From Polyodon spathula (lineage: Eukaryota > Chordata > Actinopteri > Acipenseriformes > Polyodontidae), in NCBI RefSeq assembly GCF_017654505.1, contig NC_054558.1:15270765-15334764 (forward strand): a stretch of DNA of 64,000 nt. Direction: 5' to 3'. The position numbers and the translations under genes are program-made. Below, one piece after another: positions 37,285 to 47,314 of the stretch. Below the pieces are notes generated by a model. The model did no database searches. It was not told the DNA's origin and was given only the letters and a program-made list of their open reading frames with translations. How positions within the stretch are numbered: position 1 is the stretch's first letter; every line of letters starts with the position of its first letter.

Positions 37285-37808
37285 GGCAATAGGAAGTCTT
37301 CAGCAGGCTCTGGTGTGTTTTGAGAAGAGGCTGGTGGTGGCTCATGAGCTTGGAGAATCTTTTAACAAGGCGCAGGCCTACGGGGAGCTGGGGAGTCTGC
37401 ATAGCCAACTGGGAAACTATGAGCAGGCCATCTCCTGCCTGGAGAGGCAATTGAACATCGCTCGCGAGGTAAGAGACCGCATCCTGGAGAGCGACGCCGC
37501 CTGTGGCCTGGGTGGGGTTTATCAGCACATGGGCGAGTACGACACGGCCCTGCAGTACCACCAGCTTGACCTGGAGATCTCAGAGGAGACCAATAACCCC
37601 ACCTGCCAGGGACGGGCCTACGGGAACCTGGGGCTCACCTACGAGTCGCTGGGAAATTTTGAGAGGGCCGTGGTTTACCAGGAGCAGCACTTGAGCATTG
37701 CAGCCCAAATGAATGACTTGGTGGCCAAAACCGTGGCCTATAGCAGTCTAGGAAGGACCCACCATGCCTTGCAGAACTACTCCCAAGCAGTCATGTACTT
37801 ACAAGAAG
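37285..37808 (+). CDS. TTC28: TTC28 exon (window exon 3): TPR repeats
   Basis: The exon is 524 nt between TTTTGGCAG and GAAG followed by GTACGT. Its first G completes the arginine begun at 35908; it ends on the first base of a glycine codon. The translation AIGSLQQALVCFEKRLVVAH to YSQAVMYLQE finishes one TPR, encodes three complete ones and starts another. The cores are AQAYGELGSLHSQLGNY, SDAACGLGGVYQHMGEY, GRAYGNLGLTYESLGNF and TVAYSSLGRTHHALQNY, typical of the last part of the TTC28 TPR array. The donor is only 7 nt from a poly-A/(TA)n tract (37816-37857), so an apparent extension of the frame past 37808 is intron sequence. No disruption was seen. Confidence 0.96.
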
Positions 37809-37815
37809 GTACGTT

Positions 37816-37857
<42 letters not shown>
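37816..37857. repeat. Poly-A followed by (TA)n, next to a splice donor
   Basis: 15 A (37816-37830) are followed by ~13 TA units (to 37857). The tract begins 7 nt after the TTC28 donor dinucleotide at 37809. Confidence 0.97.
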
Positions 37858-37862
<5 letters not shown>

Positions 37863-38499
37863 TATTATCGACCAAAAAAATTCGGTTTTTTTAAGGTCAT
37901 CTCCAGACGTTTATACGTAATCTCTGCAAATATGCATTTCCATTACTGTGCAGGTCTCACATTTTCCTGTATAAGATAAAAATGAGGATAAACTTATGGT
38001 AAAATTACTGCTTTCATTCACAGTAACCGATCACTGCTATTTGAAAGACTTGTGTGTTTCAAATGTCTCTGTGTTCCTTCATTTTAACCTCATGAAGTAC
38101 AATGGAAGGGTTAACAATGTGTGCTAATTAGATAGGATTGACTGGAATTATTTTGTGTGCTCAATGCCCTTTAAAGGAATGTGTTGTTTTGCATGGGAAG
38201 TAGTTTTTCCAGATACTTTACAATGCAGTTCAAATGACAGGGTTCTTGGTTAACAAAATCTCCTGTCATGTTCTACTGGTTATTAAGAGTAATTGTTGTT
38301 TTCTATAATGGAGTAATATAGTCAAATAGAAATACATTTTTGAGGTAAAATAAAGAACAGATACCCACCCAGTTGTTCATCATTCCTAGAAATGTGATTC
38401 TTTTTGGCATAAAACTGCACTTATCAGATGATTTGTACATATAATTTACATATATTTGAACTTATCTGGTTTTATCCAAGTCAAAATTAAAGAATTGAG

Positions 38500-40400
38500 G
38501 GATTGATGGAAACTCTTAACTTGCACAATCTTCTTCTTAGTGTGTGCTCTTCTTGCTCAGCCAAGCAACTGCTGAATCAACAGCTGTGTGTAAAACACAG
38601 AGTCCACCCGGGAAACTTGTCAGCGGGCAGTCCTCCACAACGTGAAGCATTGTCTGTTTCTGCCCACATGAGCAGAGTGGGCTGTCTACAGGGCCCCAGT
38701 CATAAAGACATGCTGCACACCGACCGTGACCAGTATGGTAGCGATTGAGTAAAGTCCATTCTTGGCTTGGCAGGTCAAAGCCAGGCGGGCGGTCTGTTGG
38801 GTCAGCAATGAAGAATTGGTTGCGAGTGTCGCTCTGGAACCACTCCTCTTGCCACTGGGTTGTTGATGACCAATCAGGGTCAGGAAGTGACAGCCAGACT
38901 GGACGTCTAGATTCCAGACACACCTTTGGTGGATGGAGGATAAAGTCATGCAGTCGTAGTGCCGGGTTATCCTGGATCTTGTTGATGATTTTGACCACTG
39001 CTTCCTTGCGCTGAATGTGTGGAGGTGTGATGTTGCTCAGCACCAGTAGCCACTGGACCGGAGTTGAGCGAAAAGTGCCAGAGATGGTCCGCATTGCAGA
39101 GTTCAGCCGAGTGTCAATTTTCTTTGCGTGTGAACTGCGACACCGGACTGGGGCACAGTACTCAGCTGTTGAGTAGCAGAGAGCAAGGGCTGTGGACCGG
39201 AGGACCGGTGTTTGTGCTCCCTATGATATGCCAACCAACATACTCAGCAAGTTGTTTCGTGCGCGGACTTTCGTGGCTATCTTTATCAGGTGGTCGTGGA
39301 ATGTCAGTGAACGATCCAGGGTAACACCGAGGTAAATTGGGCTGTGATCTCACTTAAGCCGTTTACCATCTAAGACTACATTCAGTTCCCGTGAAGCACT
39401 TGCATAGTGCAGATGAAAAACTGCTGAGACAGTTTTTGTTACGCTTGGTTGGAGTCGCCACTTTTTGGAGTAGTCGGATAAGATTGCCATATCGATGTTG
39501 AGATGCTCTTCGAGTTCTTCGAAAGCTTGGGCTTGAGTGGCACAGCAGATGTTGTCCACATACATGAACTTGCTGGATCTTGTACGAGGAAGGTCCGAGA
39601 CATACACATTGAAGAGAGTGGGTGCGAGAACAGATCCTTGTGGGAGACCGTTCTGCTGAATCTGCCACCTGCTCACTTCTTCACCCATGTGTACTCGTAT
39701 TCTCCGGTCTTGCAGCAGGAACTCCACGACATCTGGAACCCAAGCTGGCAAGGATTTTGCCGGCTTTAACAAGAGGCCTGTGCGCCAGACACTGTCGTAC
39801 GCTGCAGTTAAATCCAGGAAAACATTGCCGGTTTTAAACTTCTGCTGGAAGCCGTTTTCGATGAAGGTGGCTAGAGCCAGGACTTGATCACATGTACTTC
39901 TTCCTGCTCTGAAACCTGCTTGTTCAATTGGGAGGATCCGCTCAACGTTTGGGGTGATGCGATCCAGGACCGTGTAGCTTACTGAAAGTAGTGATATAGG
40001 TCTGTAACTTGCTGCGACGCGAGGGTCCTTACCCGGTTTCAGGATTGCGATGACTTTTGAGCATCACCAAATTCGTGGCATGCGGTGCTCTGACAGGACA
40101 CGCATTAGAAACCCAGCCAGCCATGACCTTACCCGTGGTCCTAAATGCTTCAGGAATTCTGGGGGGATGTTGTCATAGCCCATGGCAGTTCCAGATTTCA
40201 TTCTGTTCATAGCTTCTGCCAATTCAGCAGGTGTGACTGGATTAACTGTGACCTGACCACTATTCCTTCGGTGGAGCTGGCATTGTCTCTTACACGCCTC
40301 TTCCATTGTTTCTCGAGAGGTGCTTTGCCAACCTCTATCAGGTGAGTGGCCACCTGGTTTGCCGTCACTCCTGGGCGGCCTCATGAAGGAGGACTTGCAC
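38500..40400 (-). mobile_element. Non-LTR retrotransposon (LINE) reverse-transcriptase fragment, inactivated
   Basis: Reading the minus strand from 40384 to 38537, one frame of 616 codons is interrupted only by three nonsense codons (TGA at 40064-40066, a stop at 39350-39352, TAG at 39221-39223). There is no net frameshift. Recognisable parts in order: thumb-proximal T-A-M-G-Y-D-N-I-P-P; ILKPGKDP...SYRPISLLSV; IEQAGFRAGRST; motif A FLDLTAAYDSVW; GLPQGSVLAPTLFN; motif C, normally Y-A-D-D, here Y-V-D-N; then YLGVTLDRSLTF, YSTAEYCAPVW, and a C-terminus with RTISGTFRSTPVQWL. The architecture is that of jockey/CR1-related LINEs common in fish. The endonuclease half is missing, so the copy is 5'-truncated. 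It sits antisense inside a TTC28 intron. The second catalytic Asp is Asn, so the enzyme would be dead even without the stops. Confidence 0.93.
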
Positions 40401-40650
40401 AGTGTACTGCACTAACTAACCCCAGCCTTGTAGTTTAATTCACTGGAGTGCTGTGCTACAATATATTGACCCCCAGTGCCCTTGGTTCAATCAGTCCTGT
40501 AATAACGAAGGTTATGAGAGTTGCACCCTGATTTAAAGCTGTCATTCCCATCGCAAGTCATTCCTCAAATTAATACTGGAGCCACGGGACAGAGGGGAGT
40601 TCCACCCACTGTCACACAGACTCTCTAGGAAGTGCATGTCAGAAATGTTT

Positions 40651-40750
40651 TTAACCTAGTGTAGTACCAGCTTTCTACTACAGTGCTATAAGATGTGTTT
40701 CTTTCAAAGCTGCACACTTGATATCTATAAGAAAATGTTAGTGAATGCCA
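40651..40750. repeat. Interspersed repeat, copy 1 (partner 59899-60000)
   Basis: 'TTAACCTAGTGTAGTACCAG', 'GTTTCTTTCAAAGCTGCA' and 'TATCTATAAGAAAA..TG' correspond to 'TTAACCTAATGTAGTACCAG', 'GTTTCTTTCAACACTGCA' and 'ACGTATAATAAATGG' at 59899-60000. About 100 bp, same orientation, non-coding. Confidence 0.6.
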
Positions 40751-41317
40751 AGTAACATTTGCTTTATTTTTCTAGCTGTAACCCTTTTAAGAAAATTGAA
40801 AAAACATGGGGACAAAACACCACAAAAATGTATTTCCAGCTACGCTAATTACTGAGATTAGAAACATTTAATTCAATTAAGATAATTATAATAATTAGTG
40901 AGATAATTAAAATGTGTAACAACTAACTGTGGCTTCCCTGATTTCCTCTAGATATTATCTGATCATTTTCAAAGTGATTGTTATCCTCCTGCAAATAGCT
41001 TTCCCCAGCCATTGACATGGCAGTCTATTGGGCAGCCGAATGCGTACTTGTTGTAGATTGGCATTGGAGTACAGCAGGCTGTCAGGGTTTGATCTATCTA
41101 TTGTATGTGACCTTGGGAGACAGGGAGACCTTACTCGTTTATCACTGCGGACTCTACGCATTTCGCTAGGACTGCTTGGAATCAGAAATGAAATTACTAA
41201 ACATATTAAAGGTCATTACATTTCAATGATAGATGTTGCAGTTCGGCAGTGTACCATTTTTAATGTTCCTCATTAATTCTTCCTAACTATGTGTAGTGGG
41301 CATGGTGTGTGTGATGT

Positions 41318-42072
41318 ACTGGTGTTATTGATTTTCAGGTGACATTTTTTTCCAAATTCAGGTGAATGCTTTTTTAAAAAAATCAGGTAGAATTGTGTAA
41401 TGAAAAAATTGGGTGAAATCGGGTGGATTTTTTTAATACAGTATGTAGTCAAGAAAGAATAAATATTCGGGTAGAAATCTGGTTTTATGTAGAAAGAAAT
41501 AAACAAATGCTTAAGCACAATGTCGTCAAGTTTAAATCCCCAACATATGTATATTTCCACGACATCTATCTCTCCCCCCTCTCTTTCTCTCTCTCACACA
41601 CATACTGTATATGGATGCATTTCTCCGTTCTAATCATGTTTTATTTTATAGTGGAGTTGAAATATAATTACACACAGAACGTACAGGAAAACGAAACAAC
41701 TTTACTCCATGCTGTTTTACAAAGAGAAACAACTGACTGTTGCATTAAATGCTCTTGGCTTAAACACACACTCATAAAACAAATAACTGGGAAGAAAAGT
41801 GTGCAAAAAAAGCAAAAAACTTAAACTGTATTGCTGTAATTTTGAAAAATTAACTAAGAAGCCACATTTTTCTAATAGATAAATCAGCTTACCGTTATCG
41901 CCGCCAGTTCTGCTCTGTTGCATTTGAATCACAGACAACTGTGCTTGTGTTTATTCATATACAATATGTTGCTGTTCGGGGAGTTTTCGGGTTTAACCCG
42001 AATGCAGAAAAAAGTATAAAAAGTAAGAAATCGGGTTAAATCGGGTAAAACCCGAAAATCAGACACCCTAAT
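41318..42072. mobile_element. Non-autonomous element with CGGGT/ACCCG palindromic motifs
   Basis: The right end reads 'CGGGTTAAATCGGGTAAAAC' then 'CCGAAAATCAGACACCCTAA', and its reverse complement begins 'TTAGGGTGTCTGATTTTCGG'. The left end (about 41318-41345) contains 'TGGTGTTATTGATTTTCAGG', an imperfect match to that terminus. Further CGGGT/AGGT words lie at 41354-41430. The centre (41423-41824) has a 133-codon frame with no recognisable domain and a CT/CA-rich patch. It looks like a ~750-bp hAT-type non-autonomous element. Confidence 0.5.
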
Positions 42073-42744
42073 TGTGACCCCTGTTGGTGAGATGAAATGC
42101 TTGCGTAAAGGAACCTGGTTCTTGTGTGAGTGTCCCAGAACCCACTGCAGTGTTTACAGGACACACATTGCCTTACCTTTGCTGTGATCAGTGCTGTCCA
42201 TACAGCAGCGTTTTATTTTTAAACATAACCCTGATAGTTTTGACAAATCAATATATTTTTCAACTTATACTTGCCGGGTGAGAGAGGATTTCTTTGCATT
42301 GTCACGATCTTGCTTCCTCCTGCAGCAGTGCTGCTTTTCTGTTCCCACAATGCAACAACTCATTTAAATCAGAGAACAAAAAATATCTTTACCTTGGCCA
42401 ATTGTTCCCGAGTAAAAATTGGGAAAAAAAATATATAATGCCTTGGTTGCCCATGAATAAAAATATGATTTGTTGAAAAATATTATTACTGCAATACAAA
42501 GAACATGGAATGCAGCAGGTAAAATAATGCGTTTCTTATCAGCACTGCAGGGGGTTCAGTAACACTAAGGTACTCTCTTGGAATTTACAGCAGTCTCCAC
42601 ACACTCACTTGTGCCCACGCTTGCCTTTACACGCCACACTATCACTAAGATTCTACAGACCTGGAGTAGTCTGCCCATGACCTTTTGGTTATTCAAAGAA
42701 AACAGAAAATGCATTACTGTTGTGCAGTTACACTAGTGAGGCAC

Positions 42745-42887
42745 AGTTAAAGCATGGGTAAACATGGTAAAGCACAGAGGAATAGTAAAAGAAAGAAAAA
42801 CAAGGCAAACTAGGTCGAATACATAATATAAAAATAAAGCCTGGGAAAAGTGTTGTCCAAATTTACAGCGGCAAACTTTTATAAGGG
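42745..42887. mobile_element. Fragment of the CCTTTATAAAAGTTT MITE
   Basis: The right end 'AAACTTTTATAAGGGT' (42873-42888) is identical to the right end of the MITE at 32380-32509. It is preceded by 'AAAGCATGGGTAAACATGG' and 'TAAAGCACAG'-type words of the same family. The left terminus is missing. Confidence 0.6.
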
Positions 42888-42995
42888 TATAAATTCAGTT
42901 CAATAAATAATTATTTAAATTACATTTTTAATTAAATTAAGTTAAAATAACTGCTGTCAGGCTGGGCATTTACCTTCACTGAAAAGAGCTGCTGC

Positions 42996-43018
42996 ACACA
43001 CGCACGCACGCACGCACG
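42996..43018. repeat. (CACG)n microsatellite
   Basis: Short run of CACG/CGCA tetranucleotides. Its CpG-bearing unit is the complement of the larger GTGC tract at 44282. Confidence 0.9.
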
Positions 43019-43149
43019 ATTCCCTCTCCCAGGCACAGGATTTCTGCATGCATTTATGCAGATGGCCACTCCCCAGTTAGCACCGATCTGCACTAACTGG
43101 AGAGCGGCCACACCCGTGGTTGCTGGCAGAGACATTAACCCTGAATTGC

Positions 43150-43306
43150 ATTAACATTTTTCAATGTTCCGCTAAATAGATGGAAAACTACAAAGCGTTA
43201 TGCAATTCAATATGTTAACGTAACATTATTCAGCAGGTTTCATTCGATTTTATGAAGCAAAATGTTAATTCTATAGGGTGATGCCAACCTTTTGGCCATA
43301 GCTGTA
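43150..43306 (-). mobile_element. Tc1/mariner-like element end
   Basis: The right end 'TTAATTCTATAGGGTGATGC' then 'CAACCTTTTGGCCATAGCTG' matches the reverse complement of the left terminus of the MITE at 18932-19061. The inner part ('AACATTATTCAGCAGGTTTC', 'ATTTTATGAAGCAAAATG') is also characteristic of a fish Tc1-type MITE as I recall it. The opposite terminus is not seen. Confidence 0.65.
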
Positions 43307-44281
43307 GGTATGGATAGTAACATTTATTGTAGTAACTTTCTCAAGCATTTTATCTGCCATCTTTTTAAAGATGTAGTTTTACACAGTGGGGGAAAAGTGC
43401 ATACGGCATTGAATTGAGTCACCATGTTTACTAGGTCATATCTTATTAATGCACAAGGATTGTCTGTCCAGATTACCATTGGTTCAGATTAATGCAACAT
43501 GAGATTATGTTTATTTCATATGCAATTATATTTAAATTGCTGGCAGTCAAAATGATGCATTACCCCTCAGTGACAAATACCAAACATTGTTTTTAGCAGC
43601 AGACAGCATTTGGTGTTACTGACTTAAGTTGGCCATAAACCTGAGGGAGTGTTTCTTGTAGGCTACCAGCTGGTCAAGTCTGTGCTTAAAACACAGCACA
43701 GTCAAGCCTGGTATTTGAGGAGTGTGGGAGTTACAATTACAATGTTTTCCTTGGCTTTCCTTATCACTTCCTTCCCTGATGAATATATACTCTCAAATTA
43801 GTTATTTAGATGAACTCAGCACTTAGAAATGGAGGGGCCACTGATACAGAACCCGATGTCAGCTTAAATAACTGGGAGCAATGTTCCAGTGTTCAATAGT
43901 AAACCACACAATGAAACCAGAGCTAATCAGCGTGCATTTGGAAGGCTGGACTCAGGAATAGAATGAAGAATAGAGTTCCAGCTCTACACTGACATCTTCA
44001 GCATTGTGTGGGCAGCTTTTCTGAGGGACTTTTTTAGTGTCAAGGGCTTTTATTCCTTTGTAGTGTTTCGAAAAGGGTTGAAAATGCGTGTTTACCACTT
44101 ATACTTCATTTTGATAATATGCAACATTATAAAACAAAACTCACAGTAGTGAGTATATAAAGCATAAGAAAGCAACCATGTGCTCAAATTCCAGTCCATC
44201 TGTGTATAGACATCACCACAGGGATAGACATACAACACCTAAAGTTAAAATACACCAACTTTGTTTAGGGGATTTATAATA

Positions 44282-44308
44282 ATGTGCGTGCGTGCGTGCG
44301 TGCGTGTG

Positions 44309-44350
<42 letters not shown>
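44282..44350. repeat. (GTGC)n microsatellite
   Basis: About 17 tetranucleotide units with a single GTGT interruption near 44306. It is alternating purine-pyrimidine throughout, with one CpG per unit. Confidence 0.97.
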
Positions 44351-44351
<1 letters not shown>

Positions 44352-45214
44352 TATTTTTTGTTGTCCAGCTGTAAGAGACATCATTTTGCACAGTTTAAGC
44401 AGTTCACCTTTGCTTTTCTCTACCCTCGGCTGAAGCTGTACAATGACACACTGGTTTTATAACAGCTGTCACAACTTAGTGTTACAGTATGTCTCAGCCA
44501 TGCTTTATTGAGCAATAACAGAACAGCTGACCTCCATAGAAAACAATGGGAGAGCAGTGTCTGGTTGTTGTATAGTTTGAAAGCTAATACGTGTTCTGAC
44601 CAGAGGTTTAATGTCTGTGATGTTTTAATGAGGATGAACACCTAATAGAATTGCTTGGTAAAATTATTCATCTTGTTTTAAGCTTAAAAAAAAAATGGCT
44701 TGCATATTTATAGTTACTCAAAATGGATTGATCTCTGATCTTCCAAAGAAACCTTATTCATATTCTAATATAGTAAGATGTCAAGAATAGTTATATGCTG
44801 TACTTTACTGTAGTTTCTGAGCAGTAGTTTGAAACAGTTCCATATGCTTATGTCATGATTTTCATGGATACAAAAAAGCACTGAAGCGAAGATATAATGT
44901 TTTGGAAGCTGTAGGTAGTGGACTTTTTTTTTCAGTTTGTGTGGCTTTTCTTTGATCATAAACAGTAGCTATGCAGGAGAACCTGACACTAGGATTGTTT
45001 TTCTTTCTTGGTGACTAGGTTTTATTAATGTGCATTGTGTATGTACAAAGGTTAGAACAAGGTAATTGTGGGTTATAATAAAAAATAATTATGTACTGTA
45101 TATACTGTAGCTGGATCCATCATGAAACTTGGCAATTGTTATTTGATACAATTCTGTATATACTGCTGATGTATATGTTGGTCATCATTATTTTCGCTCT
45201 ATAATTTTGAGTTT

Positions 45215-45400
45215 GGCAGGGGATGGACATGCTAGTCTTGGCCCAGTGGGGGCTCCACTGGTCTTTGGTTTGGTTAGGGCGGGAAATCTCAGGCGTGCAA
45301 CAATTCCAGGCAGAGACTTCCTGGGCTGAGCCCATCCTCCAAGGTTCAATAGCTTGGTATCATCCATTGCCTCAGCATGCTGATACAGAGAACTTCAGTG
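45215..45400. repeat. Possible interspersed repeat
   Basis: It contains 'GACTTCCTGGGCTGAGCCCA' and 'AGGTTCAATAGCTTGGTA'. The second word also occurs at about 7085-7104 next to 'AAGCTGCCTTCAGGG'. It is locally GC-rich within an AT-rich intron. The family is not identified. Confidence 0.35.
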
Positions 45401-45639
45401 CTTCTGATCGCGAGCCCATAAGGTATACTGAATGGGTTCGAATTAGTAGTAAACATTCTGATGAATTTTTCAAATTCACATTTTGTTTCAGCGTGTTCTT
45501 GAATATGAGTATTTTTTTTTCTTCATCCTTGTAGTATCTGCTGGTTTTTGCCGGTTGGTTTGCACAGCTGCTATGAGGTGAAGTCAGTGGAAATGTAAAC
45601 TGCATGTAGTTTAGACAATTTAACAGCTTTACAATTCTG

Positions 45640-45715
45640 GCCTATGCTGTAACATGCTTGCACTGTGCTTTATTACACTTTGCCATGCGTTTGCCATGGG
45701 ACACCTTTATAAGAG
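45640..45715 (-). mobile_element. Fragment of the TTTATAAAAGTTT-type MITE, reverse orientation
   Basis: On the minus strand the sequence reads 'CTTATAAAGGTGTCCCATGG' followed by 'CATGGCAAAGTGTAATAAAG' words, matching the left half of the 32380-32509 family. It is diverged and truncated. Confidence 0.5.
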
Positions 45716-45865
45716 TCGTCCAGCTCATAACATGGGTGCAGAAGCTGGATAGCAACACTGTGTTTACATAACATTAAGACCTGCAGTGCAGGAAGTTGCT
45801 CTGTCTTCATGAGTATAGCTCTGTGTTTGTGGTTAGTCCCATCAAGGTACCACTGCACAGTAATA

Positions 45866-45886
45866 CAAGCCAAGCCAAGCCAAGCC
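45866..45886. repeat. (AAGCC)n pentanucleotide repeat
   Basis: Four perfect units of CAAGC/AAGCC. Confidence 0.9.
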
Positions 45887-46078
45887 ATATACAGCATTGA
45901 TCCAGCTTGACGGTTTTCTATTGATTGAAACTCAAATGCTTTCTTCTTGAGTTTCACACTCTTTACATTAGAAGTATAAAATCACTGGTGCTTCCCGTGT
46001 GGTTTTTATAACTTTCCCCACATGCAGCGGCAGCAGATTTCTTTGAAAGGTATTAATGATGACAAGGTTTCACAAGGT

Positions 46079-46105
46079 CTGTGTGTGTGTGTGCGTGTGT
46101 GTGTG
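46079..46105. repeat. (TG)n microsatellite with one TGCG interruption
   Basis: TG dinucleotide run interrupted once by GCGT near 46093. Confidence 0.93.
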
Positions 46106-47204
46106 GGAAACATGGACGCATTCCCCAAGATTACATAGGAGACCAGTCTGCAAGGACATGCTCCGTTGTCTTTATTTAGAGTTAAGAGATTTAAAGGAGC
46201 ACAATCAGCTACCATTGTCATCAATAATCCAAATGGACTAAAAGCGTTTATTTAGTCAATAAGATAGGAATCTTGACCGACAAAAATGAAACATTTCCAG
46301 TTGCATCAATTTTAAAGGGGAGCGCCATCTTTAAGCAAAATCATTTAAAATATTTATCTGAAGTTATCCAAAGATACATTAAAAAAAAGAATGTCAGGTA
46401 GCCAACATTTCACAAGTGACCCACATAATATTCAATACACATTGGGGCAAAATAGAAACTATGGCAATAGACAATTTAATTTCTGTACATATACTATGTT
46501 AGTTTAACTGAAGATTAAACAACTTTCATAGTATAGATTTTATTTGTGCCACTTGTAGGCACAATCCCCATAGCATAGACCCTTATTCAAATTACATTTT
46601 CTGTTGGCTATAGTTGATGAATCCATTTGCATTAAATATTGCATAGGAAGCATTCTGTAAAATGTCAAGTCTTGTTGGATTTCCAATCTAGTTTGAATTA
46701 AAAGATGATCTTGAATGAATGCATTTTTAATCTGAACCTTTTTGACTTGGATACATGTTAGCAGAAAGTATTTATACCAAAAGCAATCCCACACTGCTTC
46801 TGAGAAGAACGCGACTCAAACAAACAAGCAGTTTAAGTGTCTGGTAAAGCTGTTCCAGTCAATGCATTTTAATACACAGTTCTGTCAAAAAAGTCGTATT
46901 TCACCCAGAATAATTCCTCAGAAAGGATTCATTTATTTATATTTTTTTACAGTTTTTGGCAGGCAGATTCTTTTCCTCTCCTCGTATAAAGACCTGCATC
47001 AATATCATAAAATCTCCATTAGCTGCAGGATGTCAGCCTCACAAAAGGAAATGTGACATTTCATTATGGGAAGGGGTGGGCTTTTGAAATGCTGCAGTAT
47101 TGAGTAGCAATGATATGTGAAGGTAGCCATTACCTTGACAAACAGCCCTTTAAAATGCTTTGTCTTTAGTCTCATCATTAAGTGGAATGGATTCTCTCCA
47201 ACAG

Positions 47205-47314
47205 GCTTGAGGCTGGCGGAGCAGCTGGGCCGGAGGGAGGATGAGGCCAAAATCCGACACCGCCTGGGGCTCTCGCTGTGGGCCAGCGGGAACCTTGAGG
47301 AAGCCCAGCACCAG
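47205..47314 (+). CDS. TTC28: TTC28 exon (window exon 4)
   Basis: The exon is 110 nt, bounded by TCTCCAACAG and CACCAG followed by GTAACA. GC completes the glycine begun at 37808, then LRLAEQLGRREDEAKIRHRL and the segment G-L-S-L-W-A-S-G-N-L-E-E-A-Q-H-Q follow, ending on a codon boundary. It closes one TPR and opens the next (A-K-I-R-H-R-L-G ... G-N-L-E-E-A). The frame and content match the part of TTC28 just after the YLQEG segment. The donor (GTAACA) is weaker than the others. ORF sequence on both sides of the exon is intronic read-through. Confidence 0.93.

Larger units (their letters stand above)
37809..47204 (+). other. TTC28: TTC28 intron (9.4 kb)
   Basis: The intron runs from GTACGT at 37809 to CTCCAACAG at 47204. 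It holds a poly-A/(TA)n tract at the very start, the minus-strand reverse-transcriptase LINE (38500-40400), a repeat at 40651-40750 shared with 59 kb, an AT-rich element with CGGGT motifs (41318-42072), a MITE piece (42745-42887), a Tc1-like end (43150-43306), (CACG)n and (GTGC)n tracts, an (AAGCC)n run (45866-45886) and a TG tract (46079-46105). No host exon was recognised. Confidence 0.85.

Noticed and set aside
41423..41824. 133-codon ORF as a gene
   Set aside because: Low-complexity, AT-driven composition inside a likely non-autonomous transposon, with no recognisable domain.
42294..42476. Short ORF with start near a GC-richer patch
   Set aside because: 60 codons, no family resemblance, no splice context linking it to TTC28.
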